Notes under the pieces: generated by a model
The model's database searches: none
What the model saw: the letters and a program-made list of their open reading frames with translations, nothing else
What the model was told of the DNA's origin: nothing
Source: JAVEYA01 sp034003745
GTDB lineage: Bacteria > Bacillota > Peptococcia > DRI-13 > PHAD01
Direction of reading: 5' to 3'
DNA length: 49,824 nt
Assembly: GCA_034003745.1 (NCBI GenBank)
Contig: JAVEYA010000005.1
Coordinates: 1 to 49,824, forward strand
Part shown: piece after piece, positions 41,614 through 49,824 of the stretch
Layout: each line of letters opens with the position of its first letter
How positions within the stretch are numbered: the first letter of the stretch is position 1
Program-made: the position numbers and the translations under genes

Positions 41614-43074
41614 TTAGTAAGCCAAGCCTGGCTTGCGGCCGGTCTGATCCATATTTTGCTCCAACGTATAACCCACTCTCAACAGCGTTTTCTCGTCAAA
41701 ATGCCGGGCAATCAGCTGCAGGCCCACGGGCATTCCCTCCACCATGCCAAAGGGTAAAGACATCGCCGGAACGCCGGCTAAGTTAACCGGTAGGGTACAA
41801 ACCCCCGACCGGTACATCGCTAAAGAATCGCCTGTTTTTTCTCCCACTTTAAAAGCTATGGTAGGACTGACAGGCGTCAAAAGACAGTCAAACTTTTCAA
41901 AAGCCCCGGCGAAATCCCGGTTATTCAAAGTCCGGGCCTTAAGGGCTTCGGTGTAATAGGAATCATAATAAGCGGAACTCAAGTTTAGCGTGCCCAGCAA
42001 AATTCTTCTTTTCACCTCCGCGCCGAAACCCTGGCCGCGGGTCTTTTTAAACATGCTCAACACATCTTCCGCCTCTACTCTTAGACCATGCCGGACCCCA
42101 TCATAACGGGCCAGGTTGGAACTGGCTTCTGCGCAAGAAATAATATAATGGGCAATCACAGCGTATTCCGTATGAGGCATAGAAACTTCTTCACAAATCG
42201 CGCCCAGTTCCTCTAATTTACGGACAGCCTCCCGGATCTTTGCCGCTACCCGGGAGTCTATCCCCGCCCCAAAATATTCTTTCGGCAATCCAATTTTTAA
42301 TCCCTTCACATCGTTTACCAGGCTCTTTTTGAAATCGGGCACAGTGACCGGGGCTGACGTGGAATCCTTGCTGTCATGACCGCAGATCGTATTTAAGATT
42401 AGCGCCAAATCCGTCATATCCCGGGAAAAAGTCCCGATTTGATCAAGAGAGGAGGCATGAGAGATGAGTCCCACCCGGGAAACATAGCCGTATGTAGGCT
42501 TGATTCCTATCACACCGCAAAAAGCCGCCGGCTGCCGGATACAGCCCCCTGTGTCTGACCCTAAAGCAAAAGCCGCTTCCCCTGCTGCAACCGCGGCTGC
42601 CGAACCCCCACTGGAACCGCCGGGCACGGCATCGTGGTCAAAAGGATTGCTGGTTTTAAAAAACCCTGAGTTTTCGGTTGAAGAACCCATCGAAAACTCA
42701 TCCATATTGGCTTTGCCCACCAGGATTGAGCCGGCTTTCTTTAACCTTTCAACTACGGTAGCGTCAGCGGGAGGAATATAATTATAAAGTATTTTGGAAG
42801 CACAGGTAGTTTTTATTCCCGCTGTACAAATATCATCTTTAATGGCCATAGGAATTCCTGCCAACGGGGAGAGCGCTTCTCCACGCGACCGCTTCTCATC
42901 GATAGCCTTGGCCTGCTCCAAAGCTTCTTCTTTAACAAGCGTCACAAAGGCTTGGATTTTATCTTCAACTTGGCTGATGCGTTCCAGGTAAGCGTCAGTT
43001 ATTTCCACACTGCTGACTGCTTTTTTCTCCATAAGTTCACTAAGCTGGTGGACGGATAATGTATTTAATTGCAT
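41614..43074 (-). CDS. gatA: Asp-tRNA(Asn)/Glu-tRNA(Gln) amidotransferase subunit A
   Basis: GatA is the amidase that releases ammonia from glutamine for GatB. The Ser-cisSer-Lys triad is visible: Lys in GIPMAIKDD and the serines in PGGSSGGSAAAVAAGE, followed by LGSDTGGCIRQPAAFCG. Length 486 is normal. AGGAGG lies 6 bases upstream of the ATG. It sits between gatC and gatB with gaps of 15 and 19 bases. Confidence 0.97.
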   Translation of the reverse strand: MQLNTLSVHQLSELMEKKAVSSVEITDAYLERISQVEDKIQAFVTLVKEEALEQAKAIDEKRSRGEALSPLAGIPMAIKDDICTAGIKTTCASKILYNYIPPADATVVERLKKAGSILVGKANMDEFSMGSSTENSGFFKTSNPFDHDAVPGGSSGGSAAAVAAGEAAFALGSDTGGCIRQPAAFCGVIGIKPTYGYVSRVGLISHASSLDQIGTFSRDMTDLALILNTICGHDSKDSTSAPVTVPDFKKSLVNDVKGLKIGLPKEYFGAGIDSRVAAKIREAVRKLEELGAICEEVSMPHTEYAVIAHYIISCAEASSNLARYDGVRHGLRVEAEDVLSMFKKTRGQGFGAEVKRRILLGTLNLSSAYYDSYYTEALKARTLNNRDFAGAFEKFDCLLTPVSPTIAFKVGEKTGDSLAMYRSGVCTLPVNLAGVPAMSLPFGMVEGMPVGLQLIARHFDEKTLLRVGYTLEQNMDQTGRKPGLAY

Positions 43075-43089
43075 AAAATGCCTCCTATA

Positions 43090-43374
43090 TTAAACAATAC
43101 GGGGTACTTTAAAAGACCCTTCCTCTGTCTCCGGCGCATTCGCTAACGCTATTTCCTTTTCCAAACTTGCCTGCACCGTATCTTCCCGAAACACATTTTT
43201 AATCGGAAGCACATGGGCGGCCGGCTCAACGTCGCCGGTATCCAGTTTTTTTAAGGTGTCCATGTAGTCCAGGCTTGCGTTAAGAGACTCGGCACAGGCG
43301 GCTTTATCCTCGTCTGTCAGCTCAAGGCGGCTCACTGTCGCCAATTGTTCCACATCTTTCTCGGTAATTCTCAT
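43090..43374 (-). CDS. gatC: Asp-tRNA(Asn)/Glu-tRNA(Gln) amidotransferase subunit C
   Basis: A 94-residue subunit that holds GatA and GatB together. It begins MRITEKDVEQLATVSRLELTD, contains LNASLDYMDTLKKLDT and ends with FKVPRIV, all typical. The ATG at 43374 is chosen as the family start; the open frame extends 13 codons upstream without a ribosome site. First gene of the operon. Confidence 0.95.
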   Translation of the reverse strand: MRITEKDVEQLATVSRLELTDEDKAACAESLNASLDYMDTLKKLDTGDVEPAAHVLPIKNVFREDTVQASLEKEIALANAPETEEGSFKVPRIV

Positions 43375-43435
43375 AGGTTCACATCCTTTTACGAATAAGC
43401 ATGATATTGACACAGTACTACAAAATATTAGCTTA

Positions 43436-43464
43436 ATTATATTAAAATTTAGCTATTATAGCAA
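43436..43464 (-). promoter_or_regulatory. Sigma-A promoter of gatCAB
   Basis: On the minus strand -35 TTGCTA (43459-43464) and -10 TATAAT (43436-43441) are 17 bp apart, about 60 bases before gatC. Confidence 0.65.
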
Positions 43465-43520
43465 TGATAGCCAGACGAACAGGATTATGGTTCCCACAAC
43501 CTTAAGTGCATGAAAAAGAT

Positions 43521-43567
43521 AAAGAATATACCCACGCACATAGAATATGAACGGGGCTATATTCTTT
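43521..43567 (-). terminator. Intrinsic terminator after carB
   Basis: AAAGAATATA plus CCC (43521-43533) pairs with GGG plus TATATTCTTT (within 43553-43567), with a loop of about 20 nt. On the minus strand ATCTTTTTC follows. Confidence 0.7.
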
Positions 43568-43590
43568 AAATAAAACAGCAAGGTAGTCTC

Positions 43591-46500
43591 TTATTGAATA
43601 TTTGCGTGATATTGCTGTAAGGATTTTTTCTCCGACTCCAGCGAGCCATTTTGAATATAAGCCAGAATACCCTTGGCGCTCGCCAGGGCTGCCGCCATTG
43701 TTGTGATATAGGGAACCTTGTTTTTGATCGCATACTTACGAATATAGGAATCATCATATGCGCTGATTTTGGACTGCGGTGTATTGATAATCAAGTTGAT
43801 TTCCCGATTGGAGATACTGTCGGCAATATTGGGACGACCCTCGTATATTTTTTTAATTTCTTGGCAATCCACACCACTTTTTTGCAGAAAGGCATAGGTC
43901 CCACTGGTTGCTTTGATTTGAAAACCGATTTGCCTGAAAATCCTGGCCACTTCCAGGGCATCCGCTTTATCATTATCATTCACGCTGATGAGTACGGTCC
44001 CTGATACAGGAAGCGGTACCTGGGTAGCTTCCTGTGCTTTATAATAGGCCAGTTCGAATGTATCAGCCATTCCCAATACCTCGCCGGTAGAACGCATTTC
44101 CGGTCCCAGTACCGGATCAACCTCCGGAAACATATTAAACGGTAAAATTGCTTCCTTCACACCATAATGCGTCAGCTTTTTATTTGTATGGATTCCGAGG
44201 TCGTATTTCTTACCGGCGTTAACAGCCAGCATGATCTTGGTGGCGATTTTAGCCATGGGTATATTGCATACTTTCGATACCAGGGGGACTGTCCGTGACG
44301 CTCTCGGGTTGGCTTCGAGTACATAAACCTTATTGTCTGCGATAGCGTACTGCATATTCATTAAGCCGACAACCTTCATCTCTTGGGCGATTCTTTTGGT
44401 GTAATCCACAATTGTCTTCAGGTGTTCTTCAGATATGCTGATCGGCGGAATGACGCACGCAGAATCTCCGGAATGAATCCCTGCATATTCAATATGCTCC
44501 ATGACTGTGGGAACATAAGCGTCTGTCCCATCCGCGATAGCGTCGGCTTCTGTTTCAATAGCACGGCTGAGAAATCGGTCAACCAAAATCGGTCTTTCCG
44601 GTGTAACGCCAACGGCTGCCGCCATATACCGGCGCAGCATTGGTTCATCATGGACGATCTCCATGCCCCTGCCTCCTAAAACATAGGAAGGGCGTACCAT
44701 TAAGGGGTAGCCGATTTGACCGGCAATCTCGATTGCCTCCTCGACATCAACAGCCATGCCGGATTCAGGCATAGGGATCTTAAGCTTATCCATTATCTTA
44801 CGGAACTGGTCCCGGTCCTCAGCCAAATCGATGGTCTCCTGGGATGTACCCAGTATTTTCACACCCGCTTTTTCCAGCTCTCCGGCAATATTCAGGGGTG
44901 TCTGTCCCCCAAACTGAACAATAACGCCTAACGGTTTCTCTTTCTCATAAATGCTTAATACGTCCTCCACCGTTAGGGGTTCGAAATAAAGCTTATCTGA
45001 GGTGTCATAGTCCGTAGAAACTGTTTCGGGATTACAGTTTACAATGACCGTTTCATACCCCAACTCTTTTAAGGCAAAAGCCGCATGCACACAACAATAG
45101 TCAAATTCAATACCTTGTCCGATTCGATTGGGCCCTCCTCCGAGAATGATAACTTTCGGCTTATCGCTGGCGACCGTTTGATCCGGTGCATTATAAGTTG
45201 AGAAATAATATGACGCATCGTCGACACCGCTGACTGGAACTGCTTCCCATCCCTCGGCAACGCCTAATTCTATTCTTTTCTTGCGGATTTCCGTTTCAGT
45301 CAGATCCATGAGGCCGGCCAAATAACGGTCCGCAAATCCATCCTTCTTTGCTTTAATCAGAAGCGCATCCGGTAAATCTCTTTCCTTGTACTTTAGGATA
45401 TCCTCTTCAAGAAGCACAAGTTCCTTCATTTGCTCCAGGAAATAAGCTTTGATATAGGTCAGTTTAGAAAGCTGCTGCACATCCGCACCCTTCCGCAGGG
45501 CCTCATATAAAATAAACTGGCGCTCACTGCTTGGCTCAGCCAGCATGGAGAGCAAATCCTCCAAGGAACACTGATTAAAATTCTTCGCAAAGCCCAGTCC
45601 GTAACGGCCAATCTCCAGAGAGCGGATTGCTTTTTGCAGCGCTTCCTTATAATTTTTGCCAATGCTCATCACCTCGCCCACCGCACGCATCTGGGTACCC
45701 AGCTTATCGATGGAACCCTGAAATTTTTCAAAGGCCCAGCGGGCGAACTTAATAACTACATAATCACCTGAAGGCGTATATTTTTCCAAACTTCCGTCTC
45801 TCCAGTAGGGTATTTCGTCTAAGGTCAGGCCTGCGGCAAGCAATGCGGAAATATAGGCAATCGGAAACCCGGTAGCCTTGGAAGCCAGTGCGGAAGAACG
45901 GGAGGTGCGCGGGTTAATCTCAATAATAACCACACGGCCTGTCTTGGGGTCATGGGCAAATTGGACGTTGGTTCCGCCAATGACTTCAATCGCTGCAACA
46001 ACATCATAAGCATATTTTTGCAGCCGTTGCTGCAGTTCGGAGCTGATGGTCAGCATGGGCGCAGAGCAAAAAGAGTCCCCCGTATGTACGCCGATTGCGT
46101 CGATATTTTCAATAAAACATACCGTAATCATTTGGTTTTTGCTGTCTCTGACCACTTCAAGTTCAAGCTCTTCCCACCCGAGAACCGATTCTTCCACAAG
46201 AATCTGTCCCACCATACTGGCCGCGATACCCCTGGCAGCAATCGTTCTCAGCTCTTCCACATTGAAGACTAAGCCGCCTCCGGTGCCGCCCATGGTATAA
46301 GCAGGTCTGATTACAACCGGATAGCCCAGCTCCAGAGCGATTTTCTCAGCTTCTTCCACACAATAAGCCGCTTGGCTTCTCGGCATCTCAATACCCAGCT
46401 TATCCATTGCCTCTTTAAAGGCGATGCGGTCTTCCCCCCGCTCGATGGCGTCAATCTGAACGCCCATTACTTGAACGCCAAACTTCTCCAGGATACCGGC

Positions 46501-46812
46501 CTTGGCTAACTCTGAGCAAAGATTAAGCGCTGTTTGCCCCCCTAAATTAGGCAGTACTGCGTCCGGCCTTTCCTTCTCTATAATCTGAGTAATACTCTTC
46601 ACATTCAAAGGTTCTATGTACGTGACATCCGCAATATCCGGATCTGTCATAATTGTTGCAGGATTAGAATTAACTAATACAATGTTGTATCCTAACCTTC
46701 TTAACGCCTTGCAAGCCTGGGTTCCGGAATAATCAAACTCGCAAGCCTGTCCAATTATGATCGGCCCTGATCCGATGATCAAAACCTTGTGTATATCTGT
46801 CCGTTTTGGCAT
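43591..46812 (-). CDS. carB: Carbamoyl-phosphate synthase large subunit
   Basis: A 1073-residue enzyme that makes carbamoyl phosphate from bicarbonate, ammonia and two ATP for pyrimidine and arginine synthesis. Two similar halves are seen, each with an ATP-grasp fold: first half IGSGPIIIGQACEFDYSGTQ and RPAYTMGGTGGG; second half LGGGPNRIGQGIEFDYCCVH and RPSYVLGGRGME. The last ~140 residues form the MGS-like allosteric domain. The length is normal. AGGAG lies 6 bases before the ATG. The small-subunit gene carA is not next to it; the gene stands alone between its own promoter and terminator. Confidence 0.97.
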   Translation of the reverse strand: MPKRTDIHKVLIIGSGPIIIGQACEFDYSGTQACKALRRLGYNIVLVNSNPATIMTDPDIADVTYIEPLNVKSITQIIEKERPDAVLPNLGGQTALNLCSELAKAGILEKFGVQVMGVQIDAIERGEDRIAFKEAMDKLGIEMPRSQAAYCVEEAEKIALELGYPVVIRPAYTMGGTGGGLVFNVEELRTIAARGIAASMVGQILVEESVLGWEELELEVVRDSKNQMITVCFIENIDAIGVHTGDSFCSAPMLTISSELQQRLQKYAYDVVAAIEVIGGTNVQFAHDPKTGRVVIIEINPRTSRSSALASKATGFPIAYISALLAAGLTLDEIPYWRDGSLEKYTPSGDYVVIKFARWAFEKFQGSIDKLGTQMRAVGEVMSIGKNYKEALQKAIRSLEIGRYGLGFAKNFNQCSLEDLLSMLAEPSSERQFILYEALRKGADVQQLSKLTYIKAYFLEQMKELVLLEEDILKYKERDLPDALLIKAKKDGFADRYLAGLMDLTETEIRKKRIELGVAEGWEAVPVSGVDDASYYFSTYNAPDQTVASDKPKVIILGGGPNRIGQGIEFDYCCVHAAFALKELGYETVIVNCNPETVSTDYDTSDKLYFEPLTVEDVLSIYEKEKPLGVIVQFGGQTPLNIAGELEKAGVKILGTSQETIDLAEDRDQFRKIMDKLKIPMPESGMAVDVEEAIEIAGQIGYPLMVRPSYVLGGRGMEIVHDEPMLRRYMAAAVGVTPERPILVDRFLSRAIETEADAIADGTDAYVPTVMEHIEYAGIHSGDSACVIPPISISEEHLKTIVDYTKRIAQEMKVVGLMNMQYAIADNKVYVLEANPRASRTVPLVSKVCNIPMAKIATKIMLAVNAGKKYDLGIHTNKKLTHYGVKEAILPFNMFPEVDPVLGPEMRSTGEVLGMADTFELAYYKAQEATQVPLPVSGTVLISVNDNDKADALEVARIFRQIGFQIKATSGTYAFLQKSGVDCQEIKKIYEGRPNIADSISNREINLIINTPQSKISAYDDSYIRKYAIKNKVPYITTMAAALASAKGILAYIQNGSLESEKKSLQQYHANIQ

Positions 46813-46867
46813 ATTATTCTCCTATTCTTCATTTTAAATATTAGATTAAACGCAACAAACCGATTTA

Positions 46868-46897
46868 AGTATAACGCGTTTTTTCTTCCCATGTAAA
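46868..46897 (-). promoter_or_regulatory. Sigma-A promoter of carB
   Basis: On the minus strand -35 TTTACA (46892-46897) and -10 TATACT (46868-46873) are 18 bp apart, about 55 bases before the start codon. No long attenuator leader lies between it and carB. Confidence 0.65.
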
Positions 46898-46930
46898 GTT
46901 AATTAAGCGTTACCTTGCACCCCTTGCATG

Positions 46931-46967
46931 AAAAAAACCCTGGAACACAATCGCGTGTATCACAGGG
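46931..46967 (-). terminator. Intrinsic terminator after the DUF1905 pair
   Basis: On the minus strand CCCTG and ACAC pair with GTGT and CAGGG in an interrupted stem, followed by a run of seven T. It ends the 47545-47044 transcript before carB begins. Confidence 0.75.
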
Positions 46968-47043
46968 CTTTGGTTTGTATACGAAGGGCTTGTATACACA
47001 TTCGTTATTCACACTTCATCCCTATGCTTGCTTCGGCGCCTCT

Positions 47044-47334
47044 TCAGCGACGACATTCCAGAATGATTACTTTTATGGTATCGCCCGCTTGCTTGCCGAT
47101 TTTCGCCTGTATATCCTTGCGTATTCCGATGATATAGCAGACCGAGCCATCGTCGTTCCTGACACCCATATTTACGATGCTCCCGTCGTAAGGTTCACCG
47201 TCAAAGGTAGCGTGAACCTTAACTCGCCCCTTGCCGAACTCAACTCGGATGTCATAAGGGAACTGCACATATGCGCCGCCTTTATCGGCGGGTTGAATAA
47301 CGGTGTAGTATTCATAAGTTTTATCGTTCAACAA
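47044..47334 (-). CDS. DUF1905-family protein
   Basis: A 96-residue beta-rich protein matching DUF1905: GGAYVQFPYDIRVEFGKGRV, VHATFDGEPYDGSIVNMG, and GIRKDIQAKIGKQAGDTI. The function is unknown. The start is a TTG (47334 or the next codon, 47331), supported by GGAGGG 5-8 bases upstream within the preceding gene. It overlaps the end of that gene by 14 bp, so the two are coupled. Confidence 0.85.
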   Translation of the reverse strand: MLNDKTYEYYTVIQPADKGGAYVQFPYDIRVEFGKGRVKVHATFDGEPYDGSIVNMGVRNDDGSVCYIIGIRKDIQAKIGKQAGDTIKVIILECRR

Positions 47335-47545
47335 TTACGCCCTCCGTATCGGCTGCCGTATCGATGCATTCCATTTCTTTCTCAATAAGCGCTAGTGCGA
47401 TCAGCAATGCTTTTACTCGCCTGTCGTTTAAGGTCTTCTGAGAGGACTGCAGTTTTCCGCCTTCTTGTATCTTCTCGCACTTGCGGAGAGTTGAAGCAAG
47501 GGAGGCCTTTGCCTCTTCCAGTTCATGTTTCGTGTATACGCTCAT
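47321..47545 (-). CDS. Hypothetical small helical protein paired with DUF1905
   Basis: A 74-residue charged, mostly helical protein (MSVYTKHELEEAKASLASTL; later KTLNDRRVKALLIALALIEK). I recall similar small proteins next to DUF1905 genes in Clostridia, but no function is known. It overlaps the DUF1905 start, which makes co-translation and perhaps a shared complex likely. Confidence 0.7.
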   Translation of the reverse strand: MSVYTKHELEEAKASLASTLRKCEKIQEGGKLQSSQKTLNDRRVKALLIALALIEKEMECIDTAADTEGVIVER

Positions 47546-47608
47546 TTTGTTTGCACCTTCCTCACTTTTTGCAGATCAGCATTTATGTATGCAATAATTA
47601 TACAGTAG

Positions 47609-47688
47609 GACATCCTATCATTGCTGCCAAAAGGCAGGCAATTCTTGAAGAAAGTATACGGCGCGGTGAAATACAGTGTCAAGATGAG
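47609..47688 (+). repeat. Dispersed repeat, copy B
   Basis: It matches copy A (21398-21468); the core is 47641-47688. It ends 9 bases before the start codon of an alpha/beta hydrolase gene and so supplies part of its 5' untranslated region. In one frame it reads ILEESIRRGEIQCQ. Confidence 0.6.
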
Positions 47689-47697
47689 GGAATCTAA

Positions 47698-48555
47698 ATG
47701 GCTAACCCAATTGAGAGAAAATATATCCGTGTAAATGGAGTAGGCATAACATGCTATTGTGCCGGACACGGTAACGATACGATCGTACTATTGCACGGCG
47801 CTGGTGTGGATTCAGCAATGCTTTCCTGGGCTGAGGTGATTCCGTTGCTATCCAACCACTATCAAGTTATTGCGCCGGATTTGCCGGGATACGGAGCAAG
47901 CGACCGGATCGACGGCGAATACACCCTGTCGTTCTATACAGAGATCGCAAAGGGCATAATTGAAGCGTTTGGGGATAAACCCGTCATCCTGACCGGATTA
48001 TCCTTGGGAGGCGGTATATGCCTGAATATGGCGCTAATGTATCCAGAGCTTATTAAGATTCTTGTACCGGTTGACGCATGGGGACTATTTGGTAAATTAT
48101 CATGGCATCGGCTAATGCATTGGTTTATTCGTTCAAAGCTCAACGATAATTTATACGCATGGACGAACAGATATCCCTCCATCGTCAGATTTTCCTTAAA
48201 ATACAACTTGTTTGGTGATAAATCAAAGGTGAGCGATGCTTTAGTCGCTGAAGTACAAAAAGCTATGCTGGAGCCCGGTGCAGGCAAGCCCTTCATTTCC
48301 TTTCAAAGAAGTGAAATTACGCCCGCGGGCTTTACTACAGATTTATACGGAAGGCTTGAAGAAATAAATGCACCCACACTGCTTATACACGGCACTCTGG
48401 ACAAAGCAGTTCCTGTAAAAGGCGCTATCCAGGCCGGCAAAAGGATTCCCGATTGTGAGATCTATTTAATGGAAGGATGTAAGCATTGGCCTCAAAAAGA
48501 ACGTCCGGAAGAATTCGCCAAAGCCCTGCAATCGTATCTTTACAGCAAATTATAA
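47698..48555 (+). CDS. Alpha/beta hydrolase
   Basis: A 285-residue alpha/beta-hydrolase. The oxyanion region is IVLLHGAGVDSAMLSW, the nucleophile elbow is GLSLGGG (Ser), the acid lies in LIHGTLDKAVP and the histidine in MEGCKHWPQ. The substrate is not known. GAGGG lies 7 bases before the ATG. No strong promoter is seen; the region directly upstream is the dispersed repeat. It differs clearly from the hydrolase at 21994. Confidence 0.9.
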   Translation: MANPIERKYIRVNGVGITCYCAGHGNDTIVLLHGAGVDSAMLSWAEVIPLLSNHYQVIAPDLPGYGASDRIDGEYTLSFYTEIAKGIIEAFGDKPVILTGLSLGGGICLNMALMYPELIKILVPVDAWGLFGKLSWHRLMHWFIRSKLNDNLYAWTNRYPSIVRFSLKYNLFGDKSKVSDALVAEVQKAMLEPGAGKPFISFQRSEITPAGFTTDLYGRLEEINAPTLLIHGTLDKAVPVKGAIQAGKRIPDCEIYLMEGCKHWPQKERPEEFAKALQSYLYSKL

Positions 48556-48621
48556 CTCGAGAAATCCATAACAAATTATTATTTGGTTTAATATACTGTA
48601 ATGAACAAAGGAGGGAAGATC

Positions 48622-49002
48622 ATGAGCACAAAATTATTCAAGCTTGTCATAGATGCTGCCACTACAACAGACACTGCTATTAATCCAGCTGTCGAAAAAT
48701 ATTTCTATGAATTGAGAGAAGACGAAAGAACCGATGATACGGTTACTATTCCATCTACTCAATTTACAGATGCGAATGGCGATATCGTGACAGGCAATCT
48801 TACGCCTGCAACTGCAGACAACGGATACTATCTATTATTTGTAAACGGGGTATTACAACAATCCAGTTTATATACCGTCAGTGGAGACGGTTCGCAGGTT
48901 GTTATTACCGACGCTGCTACAATTCCTGTCGGTGCACCCATTACCTTAATAGTAAATAATTTTGCTCCGGTTTCTGATTCCGATACTATAATAACAACCT
49001 AA
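48622..49002 (+). CDS. DUF4183-domain protein
   Basis: A 126-residue protein made of one DUF4183 domain, with the core YYLLFVNGVLQQSSLYTVSG and the ending VGAPITLIVNNF. Proteins with this domain are common in spore-formers, sometimes attached to collagen-like or exosporium proteins, so a spore-surface role is possible. There is no signal peptide. AAAGGAGGG lies 6 bases before the ATG. Confidence 0.85.
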   Translation: MSTKLFKLVIDAATTTDTAINPAVEKYFYELREDERTDDTVTIPSTQFTDANGDIVTGNLTPATADNGYYLLFVNGVLQQSSLYTVSGDGSQVVITDAATIPVGAPITLIVNNFAPVSDSDTIITT

Positions 49003-49020
49003 TGATTCAATTCAGGGATA

Positions 49021-49087
49021 TAAAGGACCTCGCAAACCTCGATTGTTCAGCTTGCCTGTAAAAATTCTTTTTTGCGACGGTCCTTTA
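49021..49087 (+). terminator. Large interrupted hairpin between the two DUF4183 genes
   Basis: TAAAGGACC (49021-49029) pairs with GGTCCTTTA (49079-49087) and CGCAAA (49031-49036) with TTTGCG (49071-49076). The loop is about 34 nt. It may end or weaken transcription between the two genes. Confidence 0.55.
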
Positions 49088-49117
49088 TTATATGTCCTCA
49101 TTTTTGGAGTGAAAGCT

Positions 49118-49714
49118 GTGAGGAATGATAACTCAAAAAAACTATTAAATGCTAATGTTTATCAATATAATGCCTTATCGGACGGGATAAGGAAAATTTA
49201 TACCAACCATGATGAATTAAGAGAATATGGCGCCAGAGGTATTCTCCATCCTAATGAAGTCTCCTATTTTAACTTGTTTATCAACGGATTATTGCAACCC
49301 CGGGTTAACTATGAAATTCAGGAAGGTCTTCTGCTGCTTAAAACTGAAGACATTCCTTTAAAAGACTCTATTATTAGTATTGTTTTTGTTACCTTTAAGG
49401 AGGAGAACCCGGCTAAACTCAATTCTGCTCTGGTCGCAGGAATCGCGCCTTTAGGTCACATAGCCGGCGGTCCTGCCACAGATAGGGATATCCATGTCAG
49501 TAATACGCTATGCCCTTATCTGAAAATGGAAAAGCGCAGTATATCCGGACCTGAATCTATTCCTGCAGGCAGTGCCGCTAATTGGGAATTTACCATAACG
49601 ATCACTAATACCGGTAATATACCCATTCAGGATATTCTTGTAACGGATATGCTTCTCTTAGATTGTATTTTGAATATAGAAAACCTCTCTTTGTCCCTGT
49701 CAACGCCAATATGA
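49118..49714 (+). CDS. DUF4183 protein with a truncated DUF11-like repeat
   Basis: About 198 residues from a GTG start at 49118 (GGAGTG 6 bases upstream). Residues ~15-110 form a DUF4183 domain (FNLFINGLLQPRVNYEIQEG). A linker and the start of a DUF11-type repeat follow (PAGSAANWEFTITITNTGNI, PIQDILVTD). The repeat breaks off after NLSLS and the reading frame ends within a few codons. A full DUF11 repeat would continue for at least 20 more residues. It is probably a truncated surface or spore-coat protein. Confidence 0.7.
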   Translation: MRNDNSKKLLNANVYQYNALSDGIRKIYTNHDELREYGARGILHPNEVSYFNLFINGLLQPRVNYEIQEGLLLLKTEDIPLKDSIISIVFVTFKEENPAKLNSALVAGIAPLGHIAGGPATDRDIHVSNTLCPYLKMEKRSISGPESIPAGSAANWEFTITITNTGNIPIQDILVTDMLLLDCILNIENLSLSLSTPI

Positions 49715-49824
49715 TTTTGCAGATTTTCGCCGATTAAAAAATGCAGGAAAACAGCGGTGAGTGACTGTCGGAAAATAAAGTATCACCCCTGCTCAAACAG
49801 GGTGTTGACGACGTGCTGCTTCTG
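49715..49824. other. Unassigned right edge of the window
   Basis: This stretch follows the abrupt end of the DUF4183/DUF11 gene. An open frame runs off the window edge on the plus strand, but it is too short to identify. It could be the start of an inserted element or just the next gene. Confidence 0.3.

Noticed and set aside
46970..47005. Two TTGTATAC direct repeats between the DUF1905 terminator and gene end
   Set aside because: They lie downstream of the DUF1905 gene and far upstream of the carB promoter; no role could be argued.

Overview
The window reads as chromosome of an anaerobic, probably spore-forming member of the Bacillota (Clostridia or Negativicutes grade). Support for this is the complete [FeFe]-hydrogenase maturation set, an oxygen-detoxifying flavodiiron protein, GatCAB, three-domain SLH surface protein remains, DUF4183 proteins, strong AGGAGG ribosome sites and sigma-A-type promoters. 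I cannot name the species. No rRNA, tRNA, CRISPR array or intact mobile element was seen.

Layout. 1-4.6 kb: a long leader, then the TM1266-type regulator, hydG, hydE and hydF on the plus strand. 4.6-7.5 kb: an FAD oxidoreductase with a Rieske domain, and rsgA. 7.5-10.7 kb (minus): a membrane diguanylate cyclase, a YbaK-type deacylase, a cupin and a flavodiiron protein. 11-13.2 kb: a soluble chemotaxis-type signal transducer and a broken diguanylate cyclase. 13.2-21.3 kb (minus): an FkbM methyltransferase, a RhuM-like protein, LigD, two iron-sulfur proteins and a membrane metallophosphoesterase. 21.5-22.8 kb: an HTH regulator and an alpha/beta hydrolase behind a perfect consensus promoter.

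22.9-31.7 kb (minus) is a surface-protein block: a MalT/LuxR-type regulator, a DUF2442 protein, a large secreted protein with a Cys/His-rich repeat region and PKD repeats, and a frameshifted SLH-anchored protein. 31.7-40 kb (minus) holds three regulated units: MarR with a membrane-anchored DUF6544-like protein and a mini membrane protein; an ABC exporter pair; and TetR with a rifampin-phosphotransferase-type enzyme, an MFS exporter and a YgbA-like protein. 40-47 kb (minus) is housekeeping: gatCAB and carB. The last 3 kb has a DUF1905 pair, a second alpha/beta hydrolase and two DUF4183 proteins, the second apparently cut short.

The most interesting non-coding signals are: a riboswitch-like leader ahead of the hydrogenase maturation operon (branched fold plus terminator, whose 5' arm also pairs with the ribosome site); two dispersed hairpins that keep their fold by a compensatory base-pair change; a dispersed ~70-80 bp repeat placed ahead of both alpha/beta-hydrolase units; and clear operators at the MarR and TetR promoters. 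All function calls are from reading motifs and context; no database search was run.
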